Shown here piece after piece: positions 35,154 through 43,953 of a stretch of DNA of 64,000 nucleotides. The stretch covers positions 62,001-126,000 of the forward strand of contig NZ_BAZR01000007.1 of assembly GCF_001315105.1 (NCBI RefSeq), written 5' to 3'. The translations under genes were made by a program, and so were the position numbers. This DNA is from Paenibacillus sp. JCM 10914. Its GTDB lineage: Bacteria; Bacillota; Bacilli; Paenibacillales; Paenibacillaceae. Under the pieces are notes generated by a model. That model saw nothing but the letters and a program-made list of their open reading frames with translations, was not told the origin of the DNA and did not search any database. Within the stretch, counting starts at the first letter, position 1; every line of letters begins with the position of its first letter.

Positions 35154-36056
35154 GTGAGTGCAATAGAGAAGGCCGTTCAAGTGAGAGAATCTTCTGAAAA
35201 AAACGTAAGGCCGGAGCCTTGGAGCGGACTCAAGACGATGAACGTCATACTGAAAGTCTTGAATATCATCGGGATGCTGGGCCTTGTCCTGATCTTCGCG
35301 ATGCCATTTGCATGGATGATCTCGACATCGCTGAAAACACTGCCGGAAACGATGATCTTTCCGCCGGAATGGATTCCAAACGATCCGCAATGGCAAAACT
35401 TTATCCGGGCCTGGAACTCTGGACCGTTCCTTCATTACTTCTTCAATAGTGTCCTGATCGCGGGCGGCATTCTCATCTTGCAAATGCTGACGATGATTCC
35501 CGCAGCGTATGCTTTTGCCAGATTTCAATTCCGGGGTTCCGGCATTCTGTTCGGATTCGTCATGGTAACCTTGATGATTCCATCCCAGCTTATTTTTCTC
35601 CCGGTCTATCTGCAGCTTAGCTCATGGCATTTGCTGAACACCCACTTGGGGCTGATTCTGCCGTTTGCCTCCAGCGCTTTCGGCATTTTCCTGCTCCGAC
35701 AATCCTTTAAGCAGGTTCCCGAGGAGCTTATTGAAGCGGCAAGACTGGATAAGGCCAAGGAGTGGAAGATCATGTGGAAGTTGATGATTCCGATGGCACG
35801 TCCTGCACTAATCACGATTGCATTATTCAGCTTCATCAGCCATTGGAACGATTATTTCTGGCCACTGGTCATGACGACAAACGAAACGGCAAGAACCTTG
35901 CCGCTCGGGATCGCGAAAATCCGCGAAACGGAAGGCGTTGCGACATGGAATATTCTGATGGCGGCGAATCTTATTCTTGTCGTGCCCATCTTGATCGTGT
36001 TCTTCTTCGCACAACGTTCCATAATCAAGGCGTTCGTATATAATGGAGTAAAGTAA
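35154..36056 (+). CDS. CUT1 ABC permease, UgpE/MalG type
   Basis: A permease of about 300 residues with six helices and EAA loop EAARLDKAKEWKIMWKLMIP. FAMPFAWMISTSLKTLPE is the usual MalG/UgpE start of the membrane domain, and the end QRSIIKAFVYNGVK is the family tail. GTG 35154 is preferred, ten bases after GGAAGGAGAGG (35133-35143); an in-frame ATG at 35124 would add ten residues but lacks a good site. Last gene of the importer operon. Confidence 0.88.
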   Translation: MSAIEKAVQVRESSEKNVRPEPWSGLKTMNVILKVLNIIGMLGLVLIFAMPFAWMISTSLKTLPETMIFPPEWIPNDPQWQNFIRAWNSGPFLHYFFNSVLIAGGILILQMLTMIPAAYAFARFQFRGSGILFGFVMVTLMIPSQLIFLPVYLQLSSWHLLNTHLGLILPFASSAFGIFLLRQSFKQVPEELIEAARLDKAKEWKIMWKLMIPMARPALITIALFSFISHWNDYFWPLVMTTNETARTLPLGIAKIRETEGVATWNILMAANLILVVPILIVFFFAQRSIIKAFVYNGVK

Positions 36057-36112
36057 TATGGGTAACTGAAACCATAGGTTCGTCGCAGTTTGATTGATCT
36101 CAAGGAATCGGA

Positions 36113-36155
36113 CAACACCAAAAAGAGCAGGGTAATCCTGCTCTTTTTGGTGTTG
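36113..36155 (+). terminator. Intrinsic terminator of the importer operon
   Basis: A 19-base perfect stem (36113-36131 with 36137-36155), arms CAACACCAAAAAGAGCAGG and its complement, loop GTAAT, with the T-run inside the 3' arm. Confidence 0.88.
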
Positions 36156-36212
36156 TTCGCTTTCTCTCGAATGGATGCCATCATGCCCAAGCGAATGCAA
36201 AATGCTCATGAG

Positions 36213-36260
36213 TTGACGCACGTGTATATAGTGTGTATATTATATATATACGGTATATAC
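36213..36260 (+). promoter_or_regulatory. Promoter and likely operator of the GntR-ABC operon
   Basis: TTGACG (36213-36218), 17 bases, TATATT (36236-36241). The region from 36222 to 36260 is built from repeated GTATAT/ATATAC half-sites, ending GGTATATAC, which fits an operator for the YtrA-type repressor encoded next. Confidence 0.65.
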
Positions 36261-36285
36261 TCAATCTCAGCTGAGAGGTGACTGA

Positions 36286-36675
36286 ATGAACATCAACATC
36301 ATTTTATCCAATGCATCCAGCGATCCGATTTACATACAGATTATCAATCAGATTCGAAGGAGCATTCTGAGCGGAGAATTGCGAGCAGGGGACAGCCTCC
36401 CTTCGATCAGGCAGCTGGCTAAAGATCTGCAAGTCAGTGTCATCACAACGAAGCGGGCCTATGAAGAGCTGGAGAAAGAGGAGCTCATCGACTCCGTTGT
36501 AGGCAAAGGTTGTTTCGTATCGGGGGCCAATAAAGATTTCATCAGGGAACAGCGCATGAAGCGACTGGAAGAGAAGATGATGGAGATCATTCGCGAAAGC
36601 AAGGAATTAAATATGAGTCAACACGATCTCATCGATCATTTGACACTATTGTTCGAGGAGGACCACACGCTATGA
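36286..36675 (+). CDS. GntR-family repressor, YtrA type
   Basis: A 129-residue regulator with an N-terminal winged helix (DPIYIQIINQIRRSILSGEL, LPSIRQLAKDLQVSVITTKR) and only a short coiled tail, as in the YtrA subfamily that controls ABC operons. RBS GAGAGGTGA before ATG 36286; its stop overlaps the ATPase start as ATGA (36672-36675). Likely autoregulator of this three-gene operon; inducers in this subfamily are often cell-wall-active compounds. Confidence 0.88.
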   Translation: MNINIILSNASSDPIYIQIINQIRRSILSGELRAGDSLPSIRQLAKDLQVSVITTKRAYEELEKEELIDSVVGKGCFVSGANKDFIREQRMKRLEEKMMEIIRESKELNMSQHDLIDHLTLLFEEDHTL

Positions 36676-37538
36676 ACGCAATCGAAGTACGCAAGCTAAC
36701 AAAGAAATACCCTTTATTTACCGTCGATCAGGTATCACTTGACGTCAAACAAGGCTACATTACCGGTATCATCGGTCCGAATGGCGTGGGTAAAAGCACC
36801 TTAATCAAGATGATACTCGGCATGGTGCGTCCGGATTCCGGCAGCGTAAAGATACTCGGTTGCGACATGCCTAGGGATGAAGTCGCTATCAAGCAGCGTA
36901 TCGCCATAGTCTCGGATGACTGCTTCTATTATGAGCATCTCACGATATCCGACACGAAGAAGATGATCGCACCCTTCTATAAGAAGTGGGATGAGAAGAA
37001 ATTCAACAACTATCTGGAACAGTTCGAGTTGTCGCCCAAGAAGAAGATTGTTGACTTATCGAAGGGGATGAAGATCAAGTTTGCGCTCGCTATTGCTTTA
37101 TCGCATGAGGCAGAGCTGCTTATTATGGATGAACCGACCTCTGGCTTGGACCCTATTTTCAGAAGGGAACTACTGGATCTGCTCGCGGATATGATGCAGG
37201 ACGAAAAAAACACGATTATCTTCTCGACTCATATTACGACGGATTTGGATCGTATTGCCGACTATATTACATTCATTGATCGCGGCAGACTTGTCTTTAA
37301 CGAGGCTAAAGATGATATCATGGAGAGATATGTCCTCGTGAAGGGTGACCGGCAGCTGCTGGATAAAGATATTCGCAATCATTTTATCGGAATCCGTGAG
37401 ACCGGGGTTGGCTTTGAGGGTTTAGTTGACGAGAGACAGGAGGCCGAGCGATTGTTTGACGGTTATGCTCTGTTGGAGAAGCCATCCTTGGAAGACATTA
37501 TGTATTTTACTGCCAAGGGAGGGCGAGTTCATGCTTAA
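36672..37538 (+). CDS. ABC transporter ATPase (YtrB-like)
   Basis: A 288-residue ATPase: Walker A GPNGVGKST (about 37-45), degenerate signature DLSKGMKIKFALAIAL, Walker B LLIMDEPTSGLDP and H-loop IFSTHI. The LSKGMK signature is usual for the ABC-2 drug/peptide exporters with GntR regulators. About 70 C-terminal residues follow the ATPase core. It overlaps the permease gene by eight bases. Confidence 0.88.
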   Translation: MNAIEVRKLTKKYPLFTVDQVSLDVKQGYITGIIGPNGVGKSTLIKMILGMVRPDSGSVKILGCDMPRDEVAIKQRIAIVSDDCFYYEHLTISDTKKMIAPFYKKWDEKKFNNYLEQFELSPKKKIVDLSKGMKIKFALAIALSHEAELLIMDEPTSGLDPIFRRELLDLLADMMQDEKNTIIFSTHITTDLDRIADYITFIDRGRLVFNEAKDDIMERYVLVKGDRQLLDKDIRNHFIGIRETGVGFEGLVDERQEAERLFDGYALLEKPSLEDIMYFTAKGGRVHA

Positions 37539-38145
37539 TCTGTTTCGTAAAGATTTCATCGCAGTCAAGAGCTCGCTATGGATGATCCTTGTTTATTTAG
37601 TGGTGTTCAGCATCGCCTTTATACCCACTACCGAAACGTCGTTTTACTTCGTAGGGATCTATACGGCGTTTGGTGCCATTATTATATCCACCATGATCGA
37701 TATCAAGAGCAATCATCACCATTTTCTGATCACGCTGCCGATCAGCCGAAAGCATATCGTGAAAGCCAAATACTTGACTGTCATCGCGCACACGCTGTTT
37801 GGAGTCCTGGCTTCCTATGGAATTCACTGGATCTTTAGACTTGCGTACCCAGAGTTCAACAAGCCGGATGTTCCCATTGCAGCTATTCTGTTATCTATAG
37901 GCATCGTGTTTGTTCTAATTTCGATTTATATGCCGCTTTTTTATGCGCTAAGCAAGAAAGGGGCTGGCATCATTAATGTGGTATTCATGATCGCACTCAT
38001 TGTCCTGGCCCAGCCGGCGGCTTTCCTGATGAATCAAGTCAACGTAGAAGGTCTGACATTGCTGCTAATCCCAGCCGTTCTCGTCGTGCTGCTGATCGGT
38101 TCTTATTATTTAACGGTATTTCTGTTTAATCGGAAAGATATATAA
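37531..38145 (+). CDS. ABC-2 type permease
   Basis: A 204-residue membrane protein with about six hydrophobic segments, starting MLNLFRKDFIAVKSSLWMI and containing the loop LITLPISRKHIVKAKYLT typical of ABC-2 permeases of bacitracin/YtrC-like exporters. It would pair with the preceding ATPase as a homodimer. ATG 37531 sits inside the end of the ATPase gene, after GGGAGGGCGAG. Substrate unknown. Confidence 0.85.
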   Translation: MLNLFRKDFIAVKSSLWMILVYLVVFSIAFIPTTETSFYFVGIYTAFGAIIISTMIDIKSNHHHFLITLPISRKHIVKAKYLTVIAHTLFGVLASYGIHWIFRLAYPEFNKPDVPIAAILLSIGIVFVLISIYMPLFYALSKKGAGIINVVFMIALIVLAQPAAFLMNQVNVEGLTLLLIPAVLVVLLIGSYYLTVFLFNRKDI

Positions 38146-38314
38146 AATATGTAAGGGAACCACGCCTAGCCCTATTGGAGGAGAGCTCGAGATTGTTGAT
38201 CCTCCGATGGGCTATCCAGTACCGATGTTTCCAGATATGCCTAGCGAGCATGCTCCGGGCCTCAACGATCTGCGCACATGGCCGGCGCGGCAAAGATTTC
38301 ATATTCGACCACTT

Positions 38315-38342
38315 GATAGCCGTATTATTACGGCTATTTTTT
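38315..38342 (+). terminator. Intrinsic terminator, with unassigned sequence upstream
   Basis: ATAGCCGTA (38315-38323), loop TTAT, TACGGCTAT (38328-38336), T6. The 306-base gap from 38146 to 38451 otherwise holds an open, Pro/Met-rich reading frame from 38151 (containing PPMGYPVPMFPDMPSEH) without a start codon; I do not recognise it and it may be a gene remnant or chance. Confidence 0.8.
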
Positions 38343-38451
38343 GTGCTGGTTAGAACGCAACCAATTTAAGGATATCGCGTCTTATCTAAAGAAGGAATGA
38401 AGCAGGCAAATGAAAGGCTCGGAATTTCATTCAGAAAGGGAAGATCAGACC

Positions 38452-39310
38452 ATGAAGATTGTTGTTACAGGAGCAACAGGGAAGCTCGGGAGCCTTGTCA
38501 TTCAGCATTTATTGAAACGGATGCCTCCAAGTCATATTATTGCGTTCGTTCGTAATCTTGATAAGGCTACTGATCTGATGAAGAACGGGATTGATGTTCG
38601 TAAAGGAGATTATAATGAACCCGAGACCATACGTAACGCTCTTCAGGATGCAACCAAGCTTCTGTTCATCTCAAGTCCTGACTCCGATGATGCTTTACGT
38701 GTGGTTCAGCATGCCAATGTCATAAAAGCTGCCCGAGATGCAGGCATTGAACACATTGCCTATACGAGCTTCGCCTTTGCGGAAAACAATCCGTTTGCCG
38801 TTGTTCATATGGCTGCGGAGTATGCTATTCGTGCGGCTAAAATCCCTTACACCTTTTTGCGGAACGGCGGCTATTCAGAGTTCTTCATTAATCCCTTGCT
38901 CCAGGCCAATGTCAAGTCCGGAAAAATCATGACAAACAGCAACAACGGGAAAGTCAATTCGGTTAGGCCGTGATGATTTGGCGCTTGCTGCAGCAACGGT
39001 CCTCACAGAAGGCGGTCACGAGAATAGGGGCTATAACCTCGTTTCAAACAATCCTTGGAGTTTTGATGATCTGGCTCAAGTTATATCCGAGGTTTCGGGA
39101 ACTCCTGTTATTCATCAATCGGTGACCTTCCATGAAGTGAAGAATGCACTCGTCCAAGTTGGGATGTCGGAAACATATGCCGCTATGACCGCTGGGATTT
39201 ATAATACCATTGCAGAGGGCGGAATGGAGAAACATACGGATGATTTACATAGACTGATTGGATTTGAGACACCGATCAAAGAGCAGGTGGAGAAGGCTCT
39301 GCAAAATTAG
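38452..39310 (+). pseudogene. NmrA-like NAD(P)-binding reductase (QOR2/YtfG type), frameshifted as read
   Basis: An atypical SDR of the NmrA/quinone oxidoreductase 2 type: MKIVVTGATGKLGSLVI Rossmann start, FISSPDSDDALRVVQHANVI, HIAYTSFAFAENN, then PYTFLRNGGYSEFF. The first frame stops at 38973 after NSVRP; the rest, RDDLALAAATVLTEGGHENR to ALQN, is in the +1 frame. One extra base near 38965 (gttaggccg, perhaps from gttagccg) explains it, giving about 285 residues. Transcribed alone. It probably reduces quinones or carbonyls with NADPH. Confidence 0.83.
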
Positions 39311-39383
39311 ATTACATTTCGTCCGATATCTACTATTCATTGTATGGCAAATCCGGATAAGGTTGAAAGAGGAGGTTACATTG

Positions 39384-39851
39384 ATGTACGAAAGTTTGGC
39401 AAAAAAACTGGAAAGTACGACAGCCGTAAAGTGGTTCCCCGGACGGGGTGCAAAAGAAGAATGGATCGTGGAAGCGGAAGCAGAGCTTGGATTCAACCTG
39501 CCACCTTCTTATCGCTGGTGGCTCAAGAATTACGGCATCGCACTGTTAAGCGGCACGGGAATTCTCAAGTTGGGTCCTTCGGAAACGAGGGATATCGACG
39601 ATATGGATATTCTGTACATACACCGCCTGAATCAAGAAGATGAGGAATGGCGGGCGATGTATCCGCACCGGCTTGATCTGTTCGTCCCCGATGAGGATGA
39701 ACTTTATTATTTCGACACGAGTTCGTCGAATGAGCAGGGAGAGTTTACGGTTATACGTTACGATCTGATGAACGGAATCGTGGAGGAGTATGCCCCGTCT
39801 TTTGCGGAGTTTTTGGAGCAATTGATTGATAGACGCAGTTCGGTATATTGA
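39384..39851 (+). CDS. SMI1/KNR4 (SUKH) family protein
   Basis: A 155-residue SUKH-1-like protein: AEAELGFNLPPSYRWWLKNYG near the N-terminus is the family hallmark, followed by acidic strands (LFVPDEDELYYFDTS) and the end SFAEFLEQLI. Many SUKH proteins are immunity partners of polymorphic toxins, but no toxin gene is visible nearby, so it may be an orphan immunity protein or serve another role. ATG 39384 follows GAGGAGG. Convergent with the Btr-like gene. Confidence 0.85.
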   Translation: MYESLAKKLESTTAVKWFPGRGAKEEWIVEAEAELGFNLPPSYRWWLKNYGIALLSGTGILKLGPSETRDIDDMDILYIHRLNQEDEEWRAMYPHRLDLFVPDEDELYYFDTSSSNEQGEFTVIRYDLMNGIVEEYAPSFAEFLEQLIDRRSSVY

Positions 39852-39914
39852 ACCTTTTGGAAAATACTTGAACATGGTAGTGGGAAATACGTTATCCTGA
39901 CAATAAATAAGAAG

Positions 39915-39947
39915 AAGGCAGCCGCTCATATGAGCTCGGCTGCCTTT
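39915..39947. terminator. Bidirectional terminator between SUKH and Btr-like genes
   Basis: AAGGCAGCCG (39915-39924) pairs with CGGCTGCCTT (39937-39946), with an inner CTCA/TGAG stem. Both convergent genes point into it. Confidence 0.8.
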
Positions 39948-39993
39948 GTTGTTCTGCTTAGATTTGGGCTCATGGTCTATTATCTGGTTAGCT

Positions 39994-41577
39994 CTAATCA
40001 AACTGCTCGAAATAGGCTGTACAAGCCTTCAATGTCCATGAACGTCCGACAGGACCCCACGGATCCCATTGGCTGCTGTCCGGGTGATAGACCTGATCGT
40101 GCTGCACTGCTCGAAGCTCATTCCAGAGCGGGTGGTGCTTGAGGCGTCCAACTTCGGCATGGTCACTCCATAGAAGGAGCATACGTTCCGGATTCAGTTG
40201 CAGTAGCTCCTCGAGATTGATTTGTTTGTAGAACGAATGCCCTACCTGTGCATTAGGCTGAAAACCGAGTCCACGATAAAACATATCGCTGAAGGCATGT
40301 CCCGACACGCCGTAAATGCGTAGATCACCTGGCAGGATCCGGACGATGGTCCATGCTCCCCCTTTACTGAAATGCCGCAGCTTGTCGCGCTGCGCTGTTT
40401 CCGTTAACGCTACGCGCCGGATAATTCGCTCGGCGAGCGACTCGGTCTCCAGTAAACGTGAAAGCTCCCGCAAATAATCGTCCCAGTCGTTGCACCCGTC
40501 AAAATGCACCGTATTCCCAGCCGCTTGCCATGAATCATCATTTGGATTACCGCGGAAATCCATTTTAATAATCAGATCCGGGGAGGCATGTTGCACATCC
40601 TCAAGCGGGATATAACGTTCTGCATTGAGCGGGACGGTGCCTTCCAGACGATGCTGAAGATATTCCGGAAAGCCGCTTGGCGTATTATATACGCTAGGAT
40701 AAGCGGGGGCGGCAACAGGCTGGATGCCAAGCGAAAGCAGATGGTCCTGCAGGAACAGGTGACTGACCACTGCAACGCGGGTATGATGCTTACGGGAAGC
40801 GTAGCCGGTGGGCGATATGCCTTCCGTCTTTTTAAATACCCGACTGAAATACAATTCATCGCTGTAGCCGATACTCGATGCAATTTCTTTCAGAGTCGGA
40901 CGGTCTGACGTGAGAAGCAGCTCCTTCGCCTTGCTGAGTCGCAGCCGAGTAAGATAACCGCTGGGTGATAGTCCCGTCAACTTTTTAAAAGAGCGGCAGT
41001 AGGCGCTTGGCGTCAATCCTGCAAGCCTCGGGAGCGCCCCGATTTCGATTGGGTTCATATAGTGGCTGTTCAAATAATCTACGGTCTTGCTTATCGTATC
41101 ATCACCACGCCGTGCCTGTTGCTCAACCTGCAGCACAACGGTGTGAAGAAGCTCATAGAACAAGGCATGCCGTCTAAGAACAGAAGATAGAAGGGGAGAT
41201 CTATTCAATTGGAGCAGTTGTTCAAGCAAAGTTTCCCAGGTTGTAGGATTCGGAACGGGCACAACCTGGTTCTCGAATGAATACCTGTTGGATCCGGTCA
41301 TGGTGTTGCGACTATCATACTGCACAATATAACAAACAAGAGCCTGCTTAGTTCCAACATGGACGGTAATCCGTGTGCCTGACTGAAGAAGGCAGCAATT
41401 TCCGACTTGCATTCGATGCGCGGTTCCATTGATCAGCAGTTGTCCTTCACCACTGGTAATATAACATAGCGCTTCTGAGTTTAATTCCAGCGAGCGGAGT
41501 GTTGCGCCTTTCTTGAGACGCAAACGGCGGATCCGGTTCAGCGCATAAGGCGTGAATTCCTCACCAGCATTCATCAT
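39994..41577 (-). CDS. Btr-like AraC regulator fused to a siderophore-binding domain (second)
   Basis: A 527-residue fusion, close to the length of B. subtilis Btr. An N-terminal cupin-like part (CYITSGEGQLLINGTAHRMQ) is followed by two AraC helix-turn-helix motifs, about 165-260 (LPRLAGLTPSAYCRSFKKL; LKEIASSIGYSDELYFSRVF), and a FecB/FhuD-type binding domain (HLFLQDHLLSLGIQPVAAPA ... IKMDF ... WGPVGRSWTLKA). It diverges from the uptake genes at 41818, with Fur boxes between, and probably activates them when it senses the siderophore. Confidence 0.88.
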   Translation of the reverse strand: MMNAGEEFTPYALNRIRRLRLKKGATLRSLELNSEALCYITSGEGQLLINGTAHRMQVGNCCLLQSGTRITVHVGTKQALVCYIVQYDSRNTMTGSNRYSFENQVVPVPNPTTWETLLEQLLQLNRSPLLSSVLRRHALFYELLHTVVLQVEQQARRGDDTISKTVDYLNSHYMNPIEIGALPRLAGLTPSAYCRSFKKLTGLSPSGYLTRLRLSKAKELLLTSDRPTLKEIASSIGYSDELYFSRVFKKTEGISPTGYASRKHHTRVAVVSHLFLQDHLLSLGIQPVAAPAYPSVYNTPSGFPEYLQHRLEGTVPLNAERYIPLEDVQHASPDLIIKMDFRGNPNDDSWQAAGNTVHFDGCNDWDDYLRELSRLLETESLAERIIRRVALTETAQRDKLRHFSKGGAWTIVRILPGDLRIYGVSGHAFSDMFYRGLGFQPNAQVGHSFYKQINLEELLQLNPERMLLLWSDHAEVGRLKHHPLWNELRAVQHDQVYHPDSSQWDPWGPVGRSWTLKACTAYFEQFD

Positions 41578-41605
41578 AGTTCATCCTTTAGCCATAAATA
41601 AATTC

Positions 41606-41633
41606 ATTCTCATAATAATGAGAATGATTATCA
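41606..41633. promoter_or_regulatory. Overlapping Fur boxes upstream of the second Btr-like gene
   Basis: TGAGAATGATTATCA (41619-41633) has one mismatch to the Fur consensus. It overlaps the inverted repeat ATTCTCAT-AATA-ATGAGAAT (41606-41625), which can form further 7-1-7-like sites. It is about 30-55 bases from the Btr-like start codon. Confidence 0.85.
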
Positions 41634-41776
41634 TTATTATAGTTGAAGTTGTCGCTCAAAAGCAATTACCAATGCCGATGTTCCTTCACGCAGCAAGATT
41701 CTAGTAAATACGGTCCATGGAAAAAGAACAATGACGTCCATGTTCATGGGGAAGAGAGTTCAGTACTATTGATAAG

Positions 41777-41791
41777 TGAGAATTATTATCA
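41777..41791 (+). promoter_or_regulatory. Fur box before the second permease/binding-protein operon
   Basis: TGAGAATTATTATCA, one mismatch from the 7-1-7 consensus, 26 bases before the GTG start of the first permease. A TTGATA at 41769-41774 may be the -35 element. Confidence 0.85.
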
Positions 41792-41817
41792 AATAGCATC
41801 TTGGAAAGAGGGGAAAC

Positions 41818-42825
41818 GTGGGAAGTTTGTTTACAACCCGTCGCATGAAATGGGGGGCACTCGCAGCAACAACCCTCTTGCTGGTTGTTTGCGTAAGCAT
41901 AAGTATTTTGTTTGGTTATCACAGTTTCAGCTTGCGGCAGTTGTGGGAAGCATGGTATCGGTTTGACGGGTCCAATGAGCACTTGCTTATCCGAACGGTT
42001 CGCATCCCTGCTGCATTAATCGGTGCAGCTGTGGGTGCGAGTCTGGCCGTGGCGGGAGCGTTGATGCAGGTGCTGACAAAAAATCCGCTCGCTTCGCCTT
42101 CCGTGCTAGGCATTAATGCCGGAGCCGTGCTGGCGGTCGTGGTCGTCGTAACCGCGGCCGGATTTCAATTCTCATTCGGCCAGATGATTTGGATCGCGTT
42201 TGCGGGCGCAGCGGTTACTGCGGTCTGCGTCATCTCATTAGGCTCATCAGGGAGGGGCGGATTCCGTACCGTTAAGCTGACGTTAGCCGGCGCCGCCTTC
42301 GCGGCGTTCGCTTCATCGATTACGTCTGGCATTATGTTGCTGAACGATCGATCAATGGACGAGCTGTTATTCTGGACCGTCGGCTCAGTGTCCGGCCGCA
42401 AGTTAGAGCAATTGGCGGCGATTGTTCCTTACCTGGCGATTGGTTGGTTCATCGCGCTGGTTCTGAGTAGATCGTTCAATGTTATGGCTATGGACGATGA
42501 CATTGCGAAGGGACTCGGTCAACGGATTTGGCTCATTCGGGGGTTGACGTTGCTGGCTATTGTATTGCTTGCGGGAGGCTCGGTAGCGCTGGCCGGACCG
42601 ATCGCTTTCATCGGATTGATGGTGCCTCATATCGGGCGCTTCCTATTCGGAGCTAATCACTTTTGGCTTATTCCGTTCTGTATGTTTGGCGGAGCGTTGC
42701 TGCTCGTAGCAGCGGATATCGTGTCGCGATTTGTGCTGATGCCCAAGACGATTCCTGTCGGGGTTACGACGGCGCTGCTTGGCGTCCCATTCTTGATCTA
42801 TCTGGCCAGAAGGAGGATGGAATGA
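41818..42825 (+). CDS. FecCD-family ferric siderophore permease (third)
   Basis: A 335-residue permease: RIPAALIGAAVGASLAVAGA, VLTKNPLASPSVLGINAGAV, GPIAFIGLMVPHIGRFLFG and IPVGVTTALLGVPFLIYLAR. The sequence resembles the permease at 23698 more than the one after it, so the two sets are paralogous in order. GTG 41818 after AAAGAGGGG. Stop overlaps the next ATG as ATGA. Confidence 0.92.
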   Translation: MGSLFTTRRMKWGALAATTLLLVVCVSISILFGYHSFSLRQLWEAWYRFDGSNEHLLIRTVRIPAALIGAAVGASLAVAGALMQVLTKNPLASPSVLGINAGAVLAVVVVVTAAGFQFSFGQMIWIAFAGAAVTAVCVISLGSSGRGGFRTVKLTLAGAAFAAFASSITSGIMLLNDRSMDELLFWTVGSVSGRKLEQLAAIVPYLAIGWFIALVLSRSFNVMAMDDDIAKGLGQRIWLIRGLTLLAIVLLAGGSVALAGPIAFIGLMVPHIGRFLFGANHFWLIPFCMFGGALLLVAADIVSRFVLMPKTIPVGVTTALLGVPFLIYLARRRME

Positions 42826-43889
42826 GCGGCGGCGGTGCATGGCGCGGCAACACTCGCCGTGTCGGTGCACCGGAAGGTAGGCAATGGATGCAAGGTTATG
42901 GAGTACGTCTTGCAGTCATTGTGACGCTCGCGCTCATCCTGGGATTGTTAATTATCCTTAGCATATCTTTTGGCGCATCCCGCTTGCCATTTCGTGAAGT
43001 CATTGCTGCTTTGTTCGGTGCGGGCGACACTCAGACAAGTATGCTCATTCATAAGCTGCGTCTGCCGCGCGTACTCGTTGCCGCGCTTGTCGGATCGGCA
43101 CTGGGCGCAGCGGGAGCGATCATGCAGGGGGTGTTCCGCAATCCGCTGGCCTCGCCTGATATTATGGGCGTCAACGGAGGCGCTTCGGTGGCTGCTGTAG
43201 CATTCTTGACGTTGACAGGCAGCCGCTTCAGCATTTATTGGTTGCCTGTAGCTGCAATCGCCGGCGCATTCATCGCTGCTGTACTCATCTATTTACTCGG
43301 CTGGAAACGAGGGGCATCGCCGATTCGGCTGGTCCTGATCGGTGTAGGCATCGCTACAGCGATGTCCGCACTAACGACGTTTCTGTTGATCAGCGGTCCT
43401 GCATTCAAGGCTGCTCAGGTGTTGAATTGGCTAAGCGGTACGATTTACGGCTTGTCCACGCCCCATTTGCTTGCCCTGCTTCCATGGGTTGCTGTGTTTC
43501 TTCCGGTTGGGTGGATGATGTCGCGGCATCTCGACGTGCTGTCGCTCGGCGATGCGACCGCTGCGGGTTTGGGCAGTTCGGTGCAGCGCACCCGTTTGAT
43601 ACTGCTTCTAATTAGCGTTGCACTTGCTGGAGGCGCAGTCGGCATCGCCGGAGGCATTGGCTTTGTCGGACTAATGGCGCCACACATGGCCCGTATGTTG
43701 GTCGGTATCCGCCACGGGATACTCATTCCTGTCTCGGCGTTGGTCGGTGCCATTATACTTGTTGGTTCAGATATGGCTGGGAGGCTCATGTTCATGCCGT
43801 ACGATCTGCCAGCGGGTATCTTCACCGCGGCCATTGGCGCACCGTTCTTCTTTTATCTGTTATACACGAAACGCCAGTTCGGCAATTGA
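42822..43889 (+). CDS. FecCD-family ferric siderophore permease (fourth)
   Basis: A 355-residue permease, counterpart of that at 24720: RLPRVLVAALVGSALGAAGA, VFRNPLASPDIMGVNGGASV, GGIGFVGLMAPHMARMLVG and DLPAGIFTAAIGAPFFFYLL. ATG 42822 overlaps the upstream stop; an N-terminal Gly/Arg-rich stretch of about 25 residues comes before the first helix. No ATPase gene accompanies it. Confidence 0.92.
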   Translation: MSGGGAWRGNTRRVGAPEGRQWMQGYGVRLAVIVTLALILGLLIILSISFGASRLPFREVIAALFGAGDTQTSMLIHKLRLPRVLVAALVGSALGAAGAIMQGVFRNPLASPDIMGVNGGASVAAVAFLTLTGSRFSIYWLPVAAIAGAFIAAVLIYLLGWKRGASPIRLVLIGVGIATAMSALTTFLLISGPAFKAAQVLNWLSGTIYGLSTPHLLALLPWVAVFLPVGWMMSRHLDVLSLGDATAAGLGSSVQRTRLILLLISVALAGGAVGIAGGIGFVGLMAPHMARMLVGIRHGILIPVSALVGAIILVGSDMAGRLMFMPYDLPAGIFTAAIGAPFFFYLLYTKRQFGN

Positions 43890-43953
43890 TTTATGAGAAC
43901 AATCTGGCAGAGATCACAAACGCTGACCGGATTTACTATGGAGGAGAATAACC

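Noticed and set aside
34896..35528. 210-codon minus-strand ORF across the two Ugp-like permeases
   Set aside because: It runs across the junction of two well-supported coupled genes and is rich in His/Arg/Gln as expected for a reverse frame.
41643..41966. ORF over the start of the third FecCD permease
   Set aside because: It crosses the Fur box and the permease start in another frame, with no ribosome binding site.
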